Below are positions 46,201-55,923 of a stretch of 64,000 nt of DNA, piece by piece. How positions within the stretch are numbered: the first letter of the stretch is position 1; each line of letters opens with the position of its first letter. Under the pieces are notes generated by a model, which worked only from the letters and a program-made list of their open reading frames with translations, did no database searches and had not been told where the DNA came from. The translations under genes were made by a program, and so were the position numbers. Origin of the DNA: Rosellinia necatrix (lineage: Eukaryota; Ascomycota; Sordariomycetes; Xylariales; Xylariaceae); the NCBI GenBank assembly GCA_021209875.1, contig JAGYVD010000002.1:5642001-5706000 (forward strand). The letters run 5' to 3'.

Positions 46201-46380
46201 CGAGCACGTCGCACGCTTCGTCATGGGTAGGACTACCGGTGTGGCAATTGGTCCTAGCTTTCGGTTCGTCTCCAAAGGCCCTCCATTTTTGTTGTTGTTG
46301 TTATTGTTGCTGCTACAGTTGTCATTTCCGTCATCAGCGCGGCGGGCGCTTTGCAATGGGCGCAATGGTCGTAGAGTCAT
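43256..46380 (-). CDS. Transcription factor with two tandem Zn2Cys6 clusters and fungal_trans domain
   Basis: Six exons on the complement (45460-46380, 44950-45278, 44721-44893, 44503-44613, 44146-44408, 43256-43996) give 845 residues, with every junction in frame. Cluster 1 is CSQCRVRKVRC...CQNC...C with Cys at 59, 62, 69, 76, 79, 86. Cluster 2 is CLHCHLKKTRC...CSSC...C with Cys at 113, 116, 123, 130, 133, 140. Both keep the exact C-x2-C-x6-C-x6-C-x2-C-x6-C spacing. From about 210 a fungal-specific transcription factor domain follows: YFDHLYPLPSFAFLHK, LAARTAVALRLNYE, ARRRLYWALYLLDDYF, and YYQCHCDIYRMFL. The C-terminal 250 residues are Ser-, Pro- and Glu-rich with microsatellite-encoded poly-Ser and poly-Glu, a likely activation region. 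An Asn run lies before cluster 1. The target genes are unknown. An upstream in-frame GTG codon is not needed. Confidence 0.85.
43561..43590. repeat. TTC trinucleotide run (poly-Glu in the TF)
   Basis: In-frame TTC/TTCTTCTT units encode seven consecutive Glu on the minus strand. A second in-frame CGA/GAC array at about 43711-43745 encodes poly-Ser. Confidence 0.8.
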
Positions 46381-47691
46381 CACCAGAGAAGACTACGAGT
46401 CGAGCTCGGTGAGGGCCGACACTTTAGCCTGAAGGTTGCGTTGTTATGTGTGTAATTTTTTTTGTCACTTCGGTCCAGCTTCGACCTCTCTCTCTCTCTC
46501 TCTCTTCCGTTTTCGCTCACCTCCTCTCCGGTCTCTGCTCATTCTCACTTGATACGGCTTATATGGATGCGGTTACGCACCCCTCCCCTTCCTGGCTTCG
46601 GATGAAGTTTCGATGAGAGACTGGGATTGATTATGCCGATTGAAAAAAAAAAAAAGTGCACATGGAAACTGTTATGATGAGACCGTCCCCTGCCTTGATT
46701 TCCCTTAATGCCTCCCATCTGGGTTAGAACGATCAGCCACCTCCCGATCTACCATCGTTCGAGAATCTCCGCAGTTGTGCGGGGAAAAGACCCAGATTTA
46801 CCATCAACAAAGGAATCCGATTTCGAATAGCGTCCAGGGATGAAGTGGAGGACATCGTAAATCCCCCTTTTGCCCATCTGGAATGAAGCTTGGCTTCTGG
46901 GCGTACCTTGGCGAACGGGGAGCGTGGACGGGGGGGGGGGGGGGTCACATCACTATAGTGTAGATGGCGATGACCTATGTCAGTAAATTCGGATGATCGA
47001 CATCTGCGCCTGGCACTTCACTCTCGTTTACCTCCACCATGTTTATCGGGTTTGGGGCAACAAGTGTTGCCGGTCGTTGGTTCAATTGTCGCCGAGTTGC
47101 CTAACACGGAAGCGCCGAAAGACTGGTATCTCCTTGATGGAACCAGGGCAAGCTCCTCGTCAGCCTAATATTTCGCTCGGATAAGTCATCTCTACTCTCT
47201 TTTAACTTACCGACCGTTCTTCGATCTCTCGACGTTAAACACGCATCGCTATGGCCTTGAGCATGGGGTAAGGGTGTTATAGATGGGTGTGGACACTCGC
47301 CGGGGGGTAGAGAGGGGCGAGCGTTACGGTTATTAACTGATGGGTTGAGATACAGATCGCATCAGAACAAACCCCCGCTCCTGAAGATGACTGATCGGGC
47401 GGGCCCATACTTAGCTCTCAAAATAGTAAATAGCCGGATTAGTCGTTACTTGTAGCTCGTCTACTTTCGGCTCGATTACCTTCGATCGCACCGTTCAGGT
47501 CCCAGGATCCTTTATTGTGAGGCGATTGAATTCTCGGCTGAGACGAAAAAGCGTAGTACTGGGACATACTATCTGATCATTAACCTCTAACGTAGGGTTA
47601 CATTACATCATGGTTGGACACGTGTGAGTGAATGCGATACCGATGCCGCAGTGGCTAAGGGTAGCTACTAAAGAAGACCTTCATTAGGAAT
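46381..47691. other. Divergent intergenic region
   Basis: It holds the promoters of the zinc-cluster factor (-) and the aldo/keto reductase (+). It contains a CT dinucleotide array (about 46483-46505) and an uninterrupted G-run of about 16 at 46928-46943. No gene is recognised. Confidence 0.5.
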
Positions 47692-50005
47692 ATGATGGAC
47701 GATGTTCTCATCTCCAATCGTGAGTGGGCATCATTCAATGTACGATTCGATGAGTTTCAACTGTAGTAGTCCCCCCGGAGTATCTTCGATCGGCGCTACG
47801 GATTCTCATCGCCGAGGGTTCGGCTGTACAGCAGCCATTCGTTCAGCATATCCGACAACGGCTTCTGGACCCGACTCCCGAATTCGTTCCGGCAGACGTG
47901 CTGTTCCCCCGGGCTGACGAGTTAACCCCGGAATGCACGCGATACCTGGCCCTTTCACGATGTCTTTTTTCCAGCAAGATGGCACAGCTGTCGTTATCAT
48001 AGTACGTGTATCCAGCCCGATGGGATAATTACATGGTGTAGATAACTTCGAAACTAGTCTAGAACACTTCGTGTCCTGCCTGCGGGACGCACGCGCGAGT
48101 TGGACCGTCGGTTCCGAGCTGCACCAAGCCCTGGAAGGATTTGCGGGCGACATAGTGCAAGCAATCCAGGCTCTCAAAGATTCAAATCCGCCAAAGGATG
48201 ACAGTCTTGAATCTCAGCTTTCTAAGCTACATTCATCTCTGCTGGGATGCCGCGATTACTGCATGTCGCATGAGCCACAAGCTCTCGACTACCCACTTCA
48301 AAGGTCGGAAAGGCAGGTCGCTGACGTCCTGCACATATTTTACCCCAGCTACGCAACTCGCTCAGCGTTAGGCCAGAAGACGGACGACGGCCTGGTTTCC
48401 CGGTTGGAAATTTCGGTCGGCCAATCTGCCGAGACTTTTGCTCTGGGCCCTTTTGAGGTCCCGCGTCTATTCAACGGGTTCTGGCAACTTTCATCTCCAG
48501 CTTGGGGGGCGGGATCTGCCAATTCGCAAGATGCGGCTCTTGTGCAGCTGCTTCAAGCCGGGTTTACCGCCGCGGATATGGCAGATCATTATGTAAGACT
48601 CCCGTTACCCGTATACGCCCCTTTTAGGGGGTGGTGGTGTGCTGCAATTAAACGGTTACAGGGAGATGCGGAACTTGTTTATGGTCAGCTTCGGAATAAG
48701 CTCCCAGAACAAGCGAGGAGAAAAGTGTTTGCCGCTACCAAATGGTGTGTTTTCGGGCCGGTTCTTCGTGATGTTACCGACGAGTGGGTACTGGAGGCCG
48801 TAAAAGAGAGGTGTAGGCGACTCGGGGGCAGAGTTGAGCTACTGCAATTCCATTGGTATGATGTAAGTGAACATGTCTACTCGGGTTTACTCCGCCTTGC
48901 GACGCTGCCTAACGTTATATACAGTACGAGGCGAAAGAATATCTCGATATACTGGTAAAGCTGGTCTCTATCACAAAGACGCATCCGGAGCTGGTTGGGA
49001 CTATCGGTTTGTGTAATTTTGACTCGGTCCATGTTCAAGAGGCTTGCGAATACCTGCTTTTGAAGACTGGCGCTGTTGGACTCGTCTCAAATCAGATACA
49101 GGTGAGAAAGCAACGTCTGGATCCAGAGCTCTGTTGACGAAGGAGACCTAGTTCTCCGTCATTGATTCACGCCCACTCGAGAAGATGTGTGCAGTCTCGG
49201 CAAAGTATGGCTTACGACTTCTTACCTATGGCTCATTCGTACGTACTCGGGCGATCCCAGACAATGGTAAGCGTATTTAGAGCTAATTGTGCTTGTAGTG
49301 CGGCGGGTTTCTTTCCAGCCGGTGGCTGAACCAACATCTGCCCGAAATGTATTCCACCTCCGCTCGCCTCACACCATCCCAACGCAAGGTAAGCTGTCCG
49401 CTAACCGTAGTATCGCCCCTACAGAAAAAAAAAAGCGCTAACTCGGCGAGTCAGTATTTGGGCATGATATGCGACTGGGGGAGTTGGGATAATTTCCAAA
49501 GGCTACTCTCCGGACTCTCCGTCATCGCGGAGAAGCACCGCGTAACGCTTACAAACGTGGCCATTCGATGGGTGCTGCAAAAGCCACAAGTCGGGGCAGG
49601 TGAGTATCCTGGTAATTTTAACTTTACACCGCTTCGTTGGACGAAGGCTACCTGTCGCATGCTCGTAGCCAGATACGGCTGTCTTGATTTGCTAACCGCA
49701 CCTGATTATTAGTTATCGTGGGAACAAGGCTCGGCGTCACAACGCACGATCAAGATAATCTCGCAGTATTCAAATTCAGGCTCGATGACGAGGACATGAA
49801 GGTTAGTCGTCTGGTTTTATCTCTGCACGCCGTCCCCGACTTTGCTCTTGGTCACCCATCTCGACTTTAACATCAACAGGAGAGCTAATGACAATCGAGA
49901 ATGCAGGCTATTGATGAGCTTGCCCTTGGCAATCATCACGAGAAGACCCTCGCGCTGTTCCGGAGCTTGGGTGACTGTGGTAATGAATATAGGAAAATGC
50001 ACTGA
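47692..50005 (+). CDS. Aldo/keto reductase with a long N-terminal extension
   Basis: Ten exons (47692-47719, 47767-48001, 48058-48592, 48662-48862, 48925-49101, 49152-49238, 49299-49388, 49455-49599, 49713-49801, 49907-50005) give 561 residues. The AKR barrel starts near residue 215 (FALGPFEVPRLFNGFWQL). Its tetrad can be read as Asp and Tyr in TAADMADHYGDAE, Lys in VFAATKW and His in LLQFHWYD; the cofactor end has KPQVGAVIVGTR. The catalytic Tyr codon ends an exon, and the 69-base intron after it is in frame, so missed splicing would insert 23 residues into the active site. Residues 1-214 (VPPEYLRSALRILIAEGSAV, LTPECTRYLALSRCLF, SWTVGSELHQALEGF) form a helical region I do not recognise. The substrate is unknown. 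The junction 48001/48058 is the least certain. A decayed copy of part of the barrel lies downstream. Confidence 0.8.
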
Positions 50006-50931
50006 GGCGTGTCCCGGCGTATCAAGCATCATTGATGAAGTTGATCTATGCAAATATGCACTCAAGGCTACTATGTAGCGACAGATGTAACGAGGGCTGA
50101 TGATCAGGGAATTGGGAGTATATTCGTATTCATGATAATCTCTTCTGCAGCCAAGGAAGCGACAAAAGACTAAACCCTGATTTCTTGCAATATTCACGGA
50201 TAGTGAAGATGGTGTTTTCTTCATGTCGCTTCCGCTTCCGCTTCTGACGGTGGCGATGGGGCATTTGAAGAGGGTCCATAACTCAGCAGCTTATGGCAGG
50301 AATAAGGGAAGAGCAAAGGGGTTACGCTACGCAATGGTGTATTCCGAGACCGACTCTTCGTGATGCAGTCCGACGGGTGGGTATTAGAGGTCATAAAGGA
50401 GAGGTGTATTTTGTGGCCCATGACGTCTGGGCCTTGCGGTTGACCTCCCTCGGGGTGCTCAGGGCGGTTAGGCTAGCATATATACAATAGGCCTTTCCAC
50501 CGGCTGAGAAATCTACCTGTACTCCCGTCCTAAGCCAGCACATGAATACTCCCATTCGCCTCTCCTTGATTGATACCACTACACGGGCTACCTTCTTATC
50601 ACTCTTTCTGTGGACCCTTTCCTGATGTGCCATTAAGTCTGATCTAATAAACTACACACGCTGGGATGACAAGTTGATGTGGGTAGTGGAAAGGCTAGTT
50701 TGGTAAGCTGTTAGTACAATAATTGGCATCGCTTTAGGCTACTATATAGCTAAATGAGTGTAATTCAAGACTGCGCAAACAACTGGTGTCAAGGGAAAGA
50801 AAATAGAAAATGGGAGGTGTAGATAGGGACGTTTAACAAGGGAACGCCATGTAGTGCTCGGTTCCACAGTGCCTCGAAGGACACCAGAGGCATACTAAGC
50901 CAGGGTTCATACTTACATAGCATGCTGTTAC
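50006..50931. other. Intergenic region holding an AKR relic
   Basis: Apart from the relic at 50326-50408, there is no recognisable feature. The stretch lies between the AKR gene (+) and the unknown gene (-). Confidence 0.5.
50326..50408 (+). pseudogene. Decayed fragment of an aldo/keto reductase paralogue
   Basis: These 83 bases align with 48734-48815 of the intact AKR gene (the region encoding TKWCVFGPVLRDVTDEWVLE). By eye about 63 of 83 aligned positions match, with one single-base gap. Many differences are transitions (G to A or C to T), including GTGTTT to GTATTC and CTGGAGGCCGTA to TTAGAGGTCATA. The reading frame is not kept by the gap. The segment has the same orientation as the functional gene and begins about 320 bases beyond its stop. 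It looks like the remains of a tandem duplicate. Confidence 0.7.
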
Positions 50932-51468
50932 CTATTCAACATATCGTGCCCGTACACGCTGGCCCCGTAGAGGCTCTCCCGCTGCCACGTTCTCCCGCCA
51001 GTTATAGACAAAGGGAGGCGCAGTGTAGGTGCTCCGGGGGGCAACCTGAGCTCTCGATATCTCCGGGCTTTGAAAGGAGACTCTCGGGGGGGATTCACAG
51101 ATATCCAGGAGCTGATTGAGGTACCGATTGTCGATGTCCCTTTGGATGTATAGCTGGTTCCTGCTGGACGCAAACTTCCACACGATGAGGGCGTCCTCCC
51201 ATTGCCTCGCGAACTCCAGGTCGTCGATACACAGGGTGAAGCCGGAGTAGGTCGTGCTGGCCTCTATGTCCGTCACCCTGGACGGCAGGCGTATGGACAC
51301 GAAGCGGCCTCGTCTCTGGGGGTCCAGCTTCATGGCCGTTGTGAAGGCTCGCATGGATATGAGGCGCTCATACTGAAACGCTTGATTGTCGTTCCGGAAG
51401 CCGACGTTCACCCTGCGGGGATCGAACTGGATCGTCAATTGTAGGTAGTCTTCGGTAGCCGGCTCCAT
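50932..51468 (-). CDS. Unknown protein, 178 aa
   Basis: An intronless frame on the complement from ATG at 51468. An upstream GTG is in frame but unlikely. The protein has a mixed alpha/beta character (MEPATEDYLQLTIQFDPRRV, LISMRAFTTAMKLD, RFVSIRLPSRVTDIE, FTLCIDDLEFARQWEDALIV, QRDIDNRYLNQLLDICE). A Pro/Ser/Arg-rich C-terminus follows. It has no signal peptide or membrane helix. Composition and codon usage look real, but I do not recognise a family. The pattern of short strands followed by a helix resembles a small ligand-binding or PH-like fold; that is only an impression. Confidence 0.55.
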   Translation of the reverse strand: MEPATEDYLQLTIQFDPRRVNVGFRNDNQAFQYERLISMRAFTTAMKLDPQRRGRFVSIRLPSRVTDIEASTTYSGFTLCIDDLEFARQWEDALIVWKFASSRNQLYIQRDIDNRYLNQLLDICESPPRVSFQSPEISRAQVAPRSTYTAPPFVYNWRENVAAGEPLRGQRVRARYVE

Positions 51469-53915
51469 GGTCACTGCGTGTAGGTGGCACCCTATGGCGA
51501 TGGTCTCGGCCCGTGCGTGCAGTCTTTTTTTTTTTACTGTCCCTGCCTAAGTGCGCATTAGAGAAGCAAAGACTGGAGATTCATTTTCCCTCAACTTACC
51601 AAGCTGCAACACGAGACTTTGGAAATCGAAGACGGGATGTCATAAAACGAATATTCGGGAGGAGGAAATTTCGATTTCAGAAATAGAAAGGCAGACCTAC
51701 CTGCTCACTGATATAGCTATATAAGTGAAGATGGTGGGTTATGACTCAAAGGAAACGTCAACTTTTCCTCTCGGCCATCTCACAGGGACGGAAAACCCCT
51801 TTTGGGCTGGTAGTTGGGTAGCTGGTTGCGCGTGGTGTTGCATGCGCTGTATGCTACGCTTCCTAGGTCTATCAGTGCTCCTGTCCAGCGCCCGTCCCCC
51901 CGGGGCCACGTGGCTGACATATCCCGTTTGACTACCTGTAATGATCGCCAACTCATACCTTGGATACATTTTGTTTTCGTTTTTTTGGCTATTGGATGAA
52001 AATGGGGGTGACAGAAGCTCATAAAGCAGCGTTGTTGGGGTAAGAGATGTGCTTCGCCCGGCCTTCGCGCTGGAAACCCCGCCTGATTGTGCGCGATCGT
52101 ATTGTCTATCAAAGTTGCCTTTGACACCAATCAACAGTGGCCGGGATCTTCAGGATGGCAATGTAGGCCAGCGCGCGGTGGCTCATCCCGCAGCTAACTG
52201 GAGTATTGGGCGGGCAGGCAGGCTCTGGCGAATCCTCATGTCTTCGTATGTGCTAGCAGTTCACAATCATCACGGAATGACAGACTACGAGTGAAGATAT
52301 TAGCATCGGCATGTGATCGGTAAGTGGTAGTCTATGTAATAAAAGTCCTTTTAGAGCATCAATCAATCCTTTCAACGGAACTTTAATACCTTATGATTTC
52401 CCAAGCGTAGATTTGTGAAGGGAGGTAAGCGGTGCCACTCGAAGAACCGTGACCTCCTTCCGGTGTACCATTAAGTTCAGCAACCCCCTGGTAGGGCAAT
52501 CGCAAGCCCCGGCAGTAATGGACAGTCTATATGAATTCATGAACGGGATCGTGTACTAACATGGCTGACAGCTCAGTCCGAAGAGGGGAGGATCCCGGGT
52601 TGTGTGTTGTCGGTCATCGTCAAGATAGCTTCATCAATTTTTTTTTTTTTAAAAAAAAAAAAAAAAATAACGAGGAAGCTCGCTCGGAATTCCAAGCTTC
52701 GCGGTCTACAGCAACCTAGACAGGACGTCGACATAGTTGGGACTTGATGAAAACAGCAGCTTTCGGGTTAACATGGCAAAGCGCTGCAGCGGATGCGACT
52801 CCGAAAACGGCAATGCCGACTCGTGAAATACGGAGATGATATAACGAATAGTAAAAAGCCTGGGGGTTGGGGAAATGACCTTGAAACGTACGGTACGCAC
52901 TCTCCTTCCTAGCATTCATCTGGCCGATGACTGTGCCCGATCACCAAGGCTATGCAGGACGGCGGCGATTGCGCGACCAGTCGTTGCGAGTTTCCCAGAG
53001 ACCCGTTCTATATTGCTGGGGAGCGACATATCGATGCCTTCGTGGTTGGCCCGCCCCTCGGCGACGCGGCGGAAGGGGTGCACGGAGAGTCGATGCTGGT
53101 CGATGCCCCCTTGGTAAGGCAGTCCAGGGCGCATAGGTGATACGCGGAACCATACGATAGCAAAGCCGCAGATGGCCGGACTCCAGAAACGAATAGCCAT
53201 CGGCGCAGTTTGCCCGGTTCTCTCTTATAGCGCCTATGTGGCTATGGGTGGTGGTGTGCAACACATTGTACACGTGTTTGGGATCGGCTGCTGCATTTGC
53301 TGCGGTGTTTGGTTTCATCCTAGCGCGCTCCTTGGGTCCGCCGAAGGAGGGAATAACTATCGGAAACCGCAGTATACGCCGCCGTGTCAGTCGTGTTTTG
53401 TCGGTGCTGGCAATGCTTGATAGGCAGTCAGCCACTCGAGGACATGTGAGAGGGCGGTGCTACTCTTGGAGTCCCTCAATAACTCAAATACCCCTAATTC
53501 GTATTAGATAAAATCCCTTTAGCGAATCTTTGAGTATGCTAATGACCTTAAGGGGAGGTGGACTGTTGTGGATTTATCATTTGGAGGACGGGTAACCACT
53601 TCACAGCACAGGAGACGATGCCTGGCACTGGCAGGGGAGCATGAACACGAAATTACACTAGAGGCGGCAGACACACTAAAAATAGTGGACGGAACGGGAA
53701 TGGGGATGGGAATGGGGTAAAACGGCAAACGTCGGCTGGTTCTACACTAAACACTAAACTAAGCAAATCCAATCAATCCCGTGTTGGTATGGTAGCTTTA
53801 CTTGTACCTACTTCTTCGTTCACGGCCCCCCCCCCCCCCGTAATTTAGATCCCCGTATTTAGAGCAAAGGGGATATTTTAACGCTTCCATCACTCGCACA
53901 ACAACAATCATCACC
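51469..53915. other. 2.4 kb intergenic region
   Basis: T-runs occur near 51524-51537. The inverted T13/A17 block at 52638-52667 and the overlapping hydrophobic frames on both strands at 52.9-53.5 kb are described separately. A C-run of about 14 lies near 53826-53839, upstream of the TIGR04076 gene. No gene can be supported. Confidence 0.45.
52638..52667. repeat. Perfect T13/A17 inverted homopolymer
   Basis: Thirteen T are followed directly by seventeen A with no spacer, giving a 26-base perfect palindrome. Confidence 0.95.
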
Positions 53916-54347
53916 ATGCCGCCTCAGGACGAATTCGAACTATACGACCTCCGCGTCGAAGTCGTCTGCCCGCCGGGCGAGCGCATCCTCTGCGGCGCGC
54001 GAGAAGGCGATCACTTCACGCTGCAGGGGGAGAAATGATGTACCTGCCACCCGGGCAGGGCATCAGCATATACAGCCTCTGTAGGTGACACGAGAGGGCG
54101 GCAAGCGAGGAGGAGGTCCGATCCCAGGGGCCCTGACCTGACAGCGTCTTTCTACTTTCTAGCGTCCGTGCTGCCGCTGCTGGCCGCGAAGCAGAGGATG
54201 ACACACAAGAACGATTGGATGACGACGGACGCGCTGATCGCATGCCCGGACCCGAACTGCAAGTCTCAGCTGAAGATCTCCCGCACCGGCATCCGCAAGT
54301 TTCGCCATTCGGAGGCGACCGCTGTGCAATTGGACAAAGAGCCGTGA
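53916..54347 (+). pseudogene. Frameshifted TIGR04076-family protein
   Basis: Exon 1 starts at ATG 53916 (MPPQDEFELYDLRVEVVCPP, then GAREGDHFTLQGE) and hits TGA at 54036-54038 after 40 codons. In the next frame the expected continuation is intact: MMYLPPGQGISIYSL, a GTAGGT...TCTAG intron (54081-54162), then SVLPLLAAKQRMTHKNDWM and ACPDPNCKSQLKISRTG to TGA at 54345-54347. The break lies in GGGGGAGAAATG at 54026-54037: one missing G or two extra A. Otherwise the family pattern is complete, so the break is recent or a base-calling error. TIGR04076 proteins are short, of about 90-110 residues, with a conserved CGAxEGDHF and a CPDPxC pair; their function is not known to me. The neighbour is a membrane transporter gene on the other strand. 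Confidence 0.75.
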
Positions 54348-54782
54348 CGGAATCGCGAGCTAACTTTCTTACCGTATTTTGGTTGATCATGTCAACAATG
54401 GGAAGCAAACGGGGAAGCAAACGGGGAGATGATAATTGGATCGCCCACCACCATTATACCGAAATTCAGTAGTGTTCAGAATCGGATATATAATAGGCGG
54501 GAACGAATACCAACGCTTGTCATGTAGATAGAAGGACTCCTCTCGGACGCTCGGCCGGGAGCTATACGGGAGCTATATCGTGTTATCGCTGTGTCTACCC
54601 TCCCACAGTCGCGAATAGTCGCGAATACACAGATCACCATCACCGACAAACTATCATTCGAATAATCAGGCCCATCCCATACCCGATCAATCCTGAGCTC
54701 TCTAAATGTAAACTCTCTCTCTCGCGCTTCACCCACTCCCGTTCGCTTCACTAATCACCCCCCCAACCCCCTCTACGAGTCT
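54348..54782. other. Convergent spacer
   Basis: It contains a 12-bp direct repeat, GGGAAGCAAACG, near 54401-54426. No gene is seen. Confidence 0.45.
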
Positions 54783-55923
54783 CTAATCGCTATGTTCACG
54801 CGTGGCCAACTCTACGTCGGTGCTGGGCCAGAAATGGCTCAAGTCGCCGACCGGGAAATTGAACCTGATCCGCATCTCGCCGGCCATGATCACGAAGCAC
54901 ATGTACCAACCCAACATCGACACCGCGAATATGATCGCGCCGCCCGTCTTCCAATCGAACGAGGTCAGCCGGGGGATCCCCATCTATGGCGGCTCGGGGG
55001 GGGACTCACCTTCTGGAGTATGGCCGCCGTCTCGTAATCGCCCCAGGACGACTTAAAATAGGCGCTCGCCAGGATCCACGCCGCGACCGCCGTGAGGCTG
55101 AATATCGTCGCCAGGACGGTGTTGATCCGGGTCGTGAAGACGAAGAAGGTGAAGAACGCAAAGCCCCAGACGACCAGGTACAGCCCGATGGCGGCGTTGT
55201 ACTCCCTCGACGCCGTGCCGGTCGGGTCCCCCGGCGTGGCGAAGGGGATGCCGAGGGCGAGGTTCGGCACCTCGAGGAGCCCGAACGAGAGCCAAAACAC
55301 GGAAAACAGCCCCATCACCATCATCGAGAAGAAGTTCCCGAGGATCCATTCGAAGATGAGAGCGAGGATCATCGTCACCGGCCCTACGAAGAAGAAGATG
55401 CCCCTTTTTTTTTTGTTCTATGTTTTAGCGTAACACTGGAACACTGGAACGCGGATCACAGGACACGAAACGGGGCACGGGTGAGATGGCGAAGCAAGCA
55501 CACGTACGCGACGGGCGATAGTCCCGAGGTTCCTCCCCATCCCATCATGATCATGGCAAACGTGGAAGCGGATATGACGAAGCTAGTAGCAATGAGCGTT
55601 CCGCGTGTGGGCTGACTCCCCCCCTCCCTCGTCGGTAACCGGAGCATGATGGCTCACCCGATGAACCCAAGCGCCGTCGGGTTGGCGAACCGCTTGTTGT
55701 AATCGCCCGTACGGGGCACCTTGGGCGTCAAGTAGAGCTGCGCCAGGTAAGTCAACGTCGGCGCTCGAAACGAAAGCACCAAAGGGGGAAAAACGACATC
55801 TGTGGCGAGGTCCCGTACCTTCTCGAAAAGCTCGGGCGACATGGTCACCCCGGTCGGGGTTCGGTGCAGCCCCTTCTCCTCGTCGTGGGTCGTCATCGAG
55901 TACGGGATCTGCTGGTCGGCCAT
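54783..55923 (-). CDS. GPR1/FUN34/YaaH (AceTr) family membrane transporter
   Basis: Five exons on the complement (55819-55923, 55658-55737, 55508-55582, 55010-55403, 54783-54947) give 272 residues. The N-terminal tail ends SPELFEKLYLTPKVPRTGDY. It leads to FANPTALGFIGF, which matches the NPxxLG family signature at the start of helix 1. Six hydrophobic helices follow, including ISASTFAMIMMGWGG, FFFVGPVTMILALIFEWIL, the long VMGLFSVFWLSFGLLEVP segment and IFAVSMLGWYMCFVIMAG. The family includes acetate/succinate channels Ady2/Ato and the Aspergillus AlcS-type proteins of the plasma membrane. Substrate is inferred from family only. The exon 4 acceptor (AAAAAAG) and the exon 5 acceptor (GGAAG) are AAG-type but needed to keep frame and conserved sequence. 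A C-terminal hydrophilic tail ends ELATREHSD. Confidence 0.85.

Noticed and set aside
52875..53511. Overlapping frames on both strands, some hydrophobic (WLWVVVCNTLYTCLG on plus) and a 161-codon minus frame
   Set aside because: No frame could be extended by splicing into a recognisable protein, and the candidates contradict each other. It could be a decayed membrane-protein gene but is not supportable.
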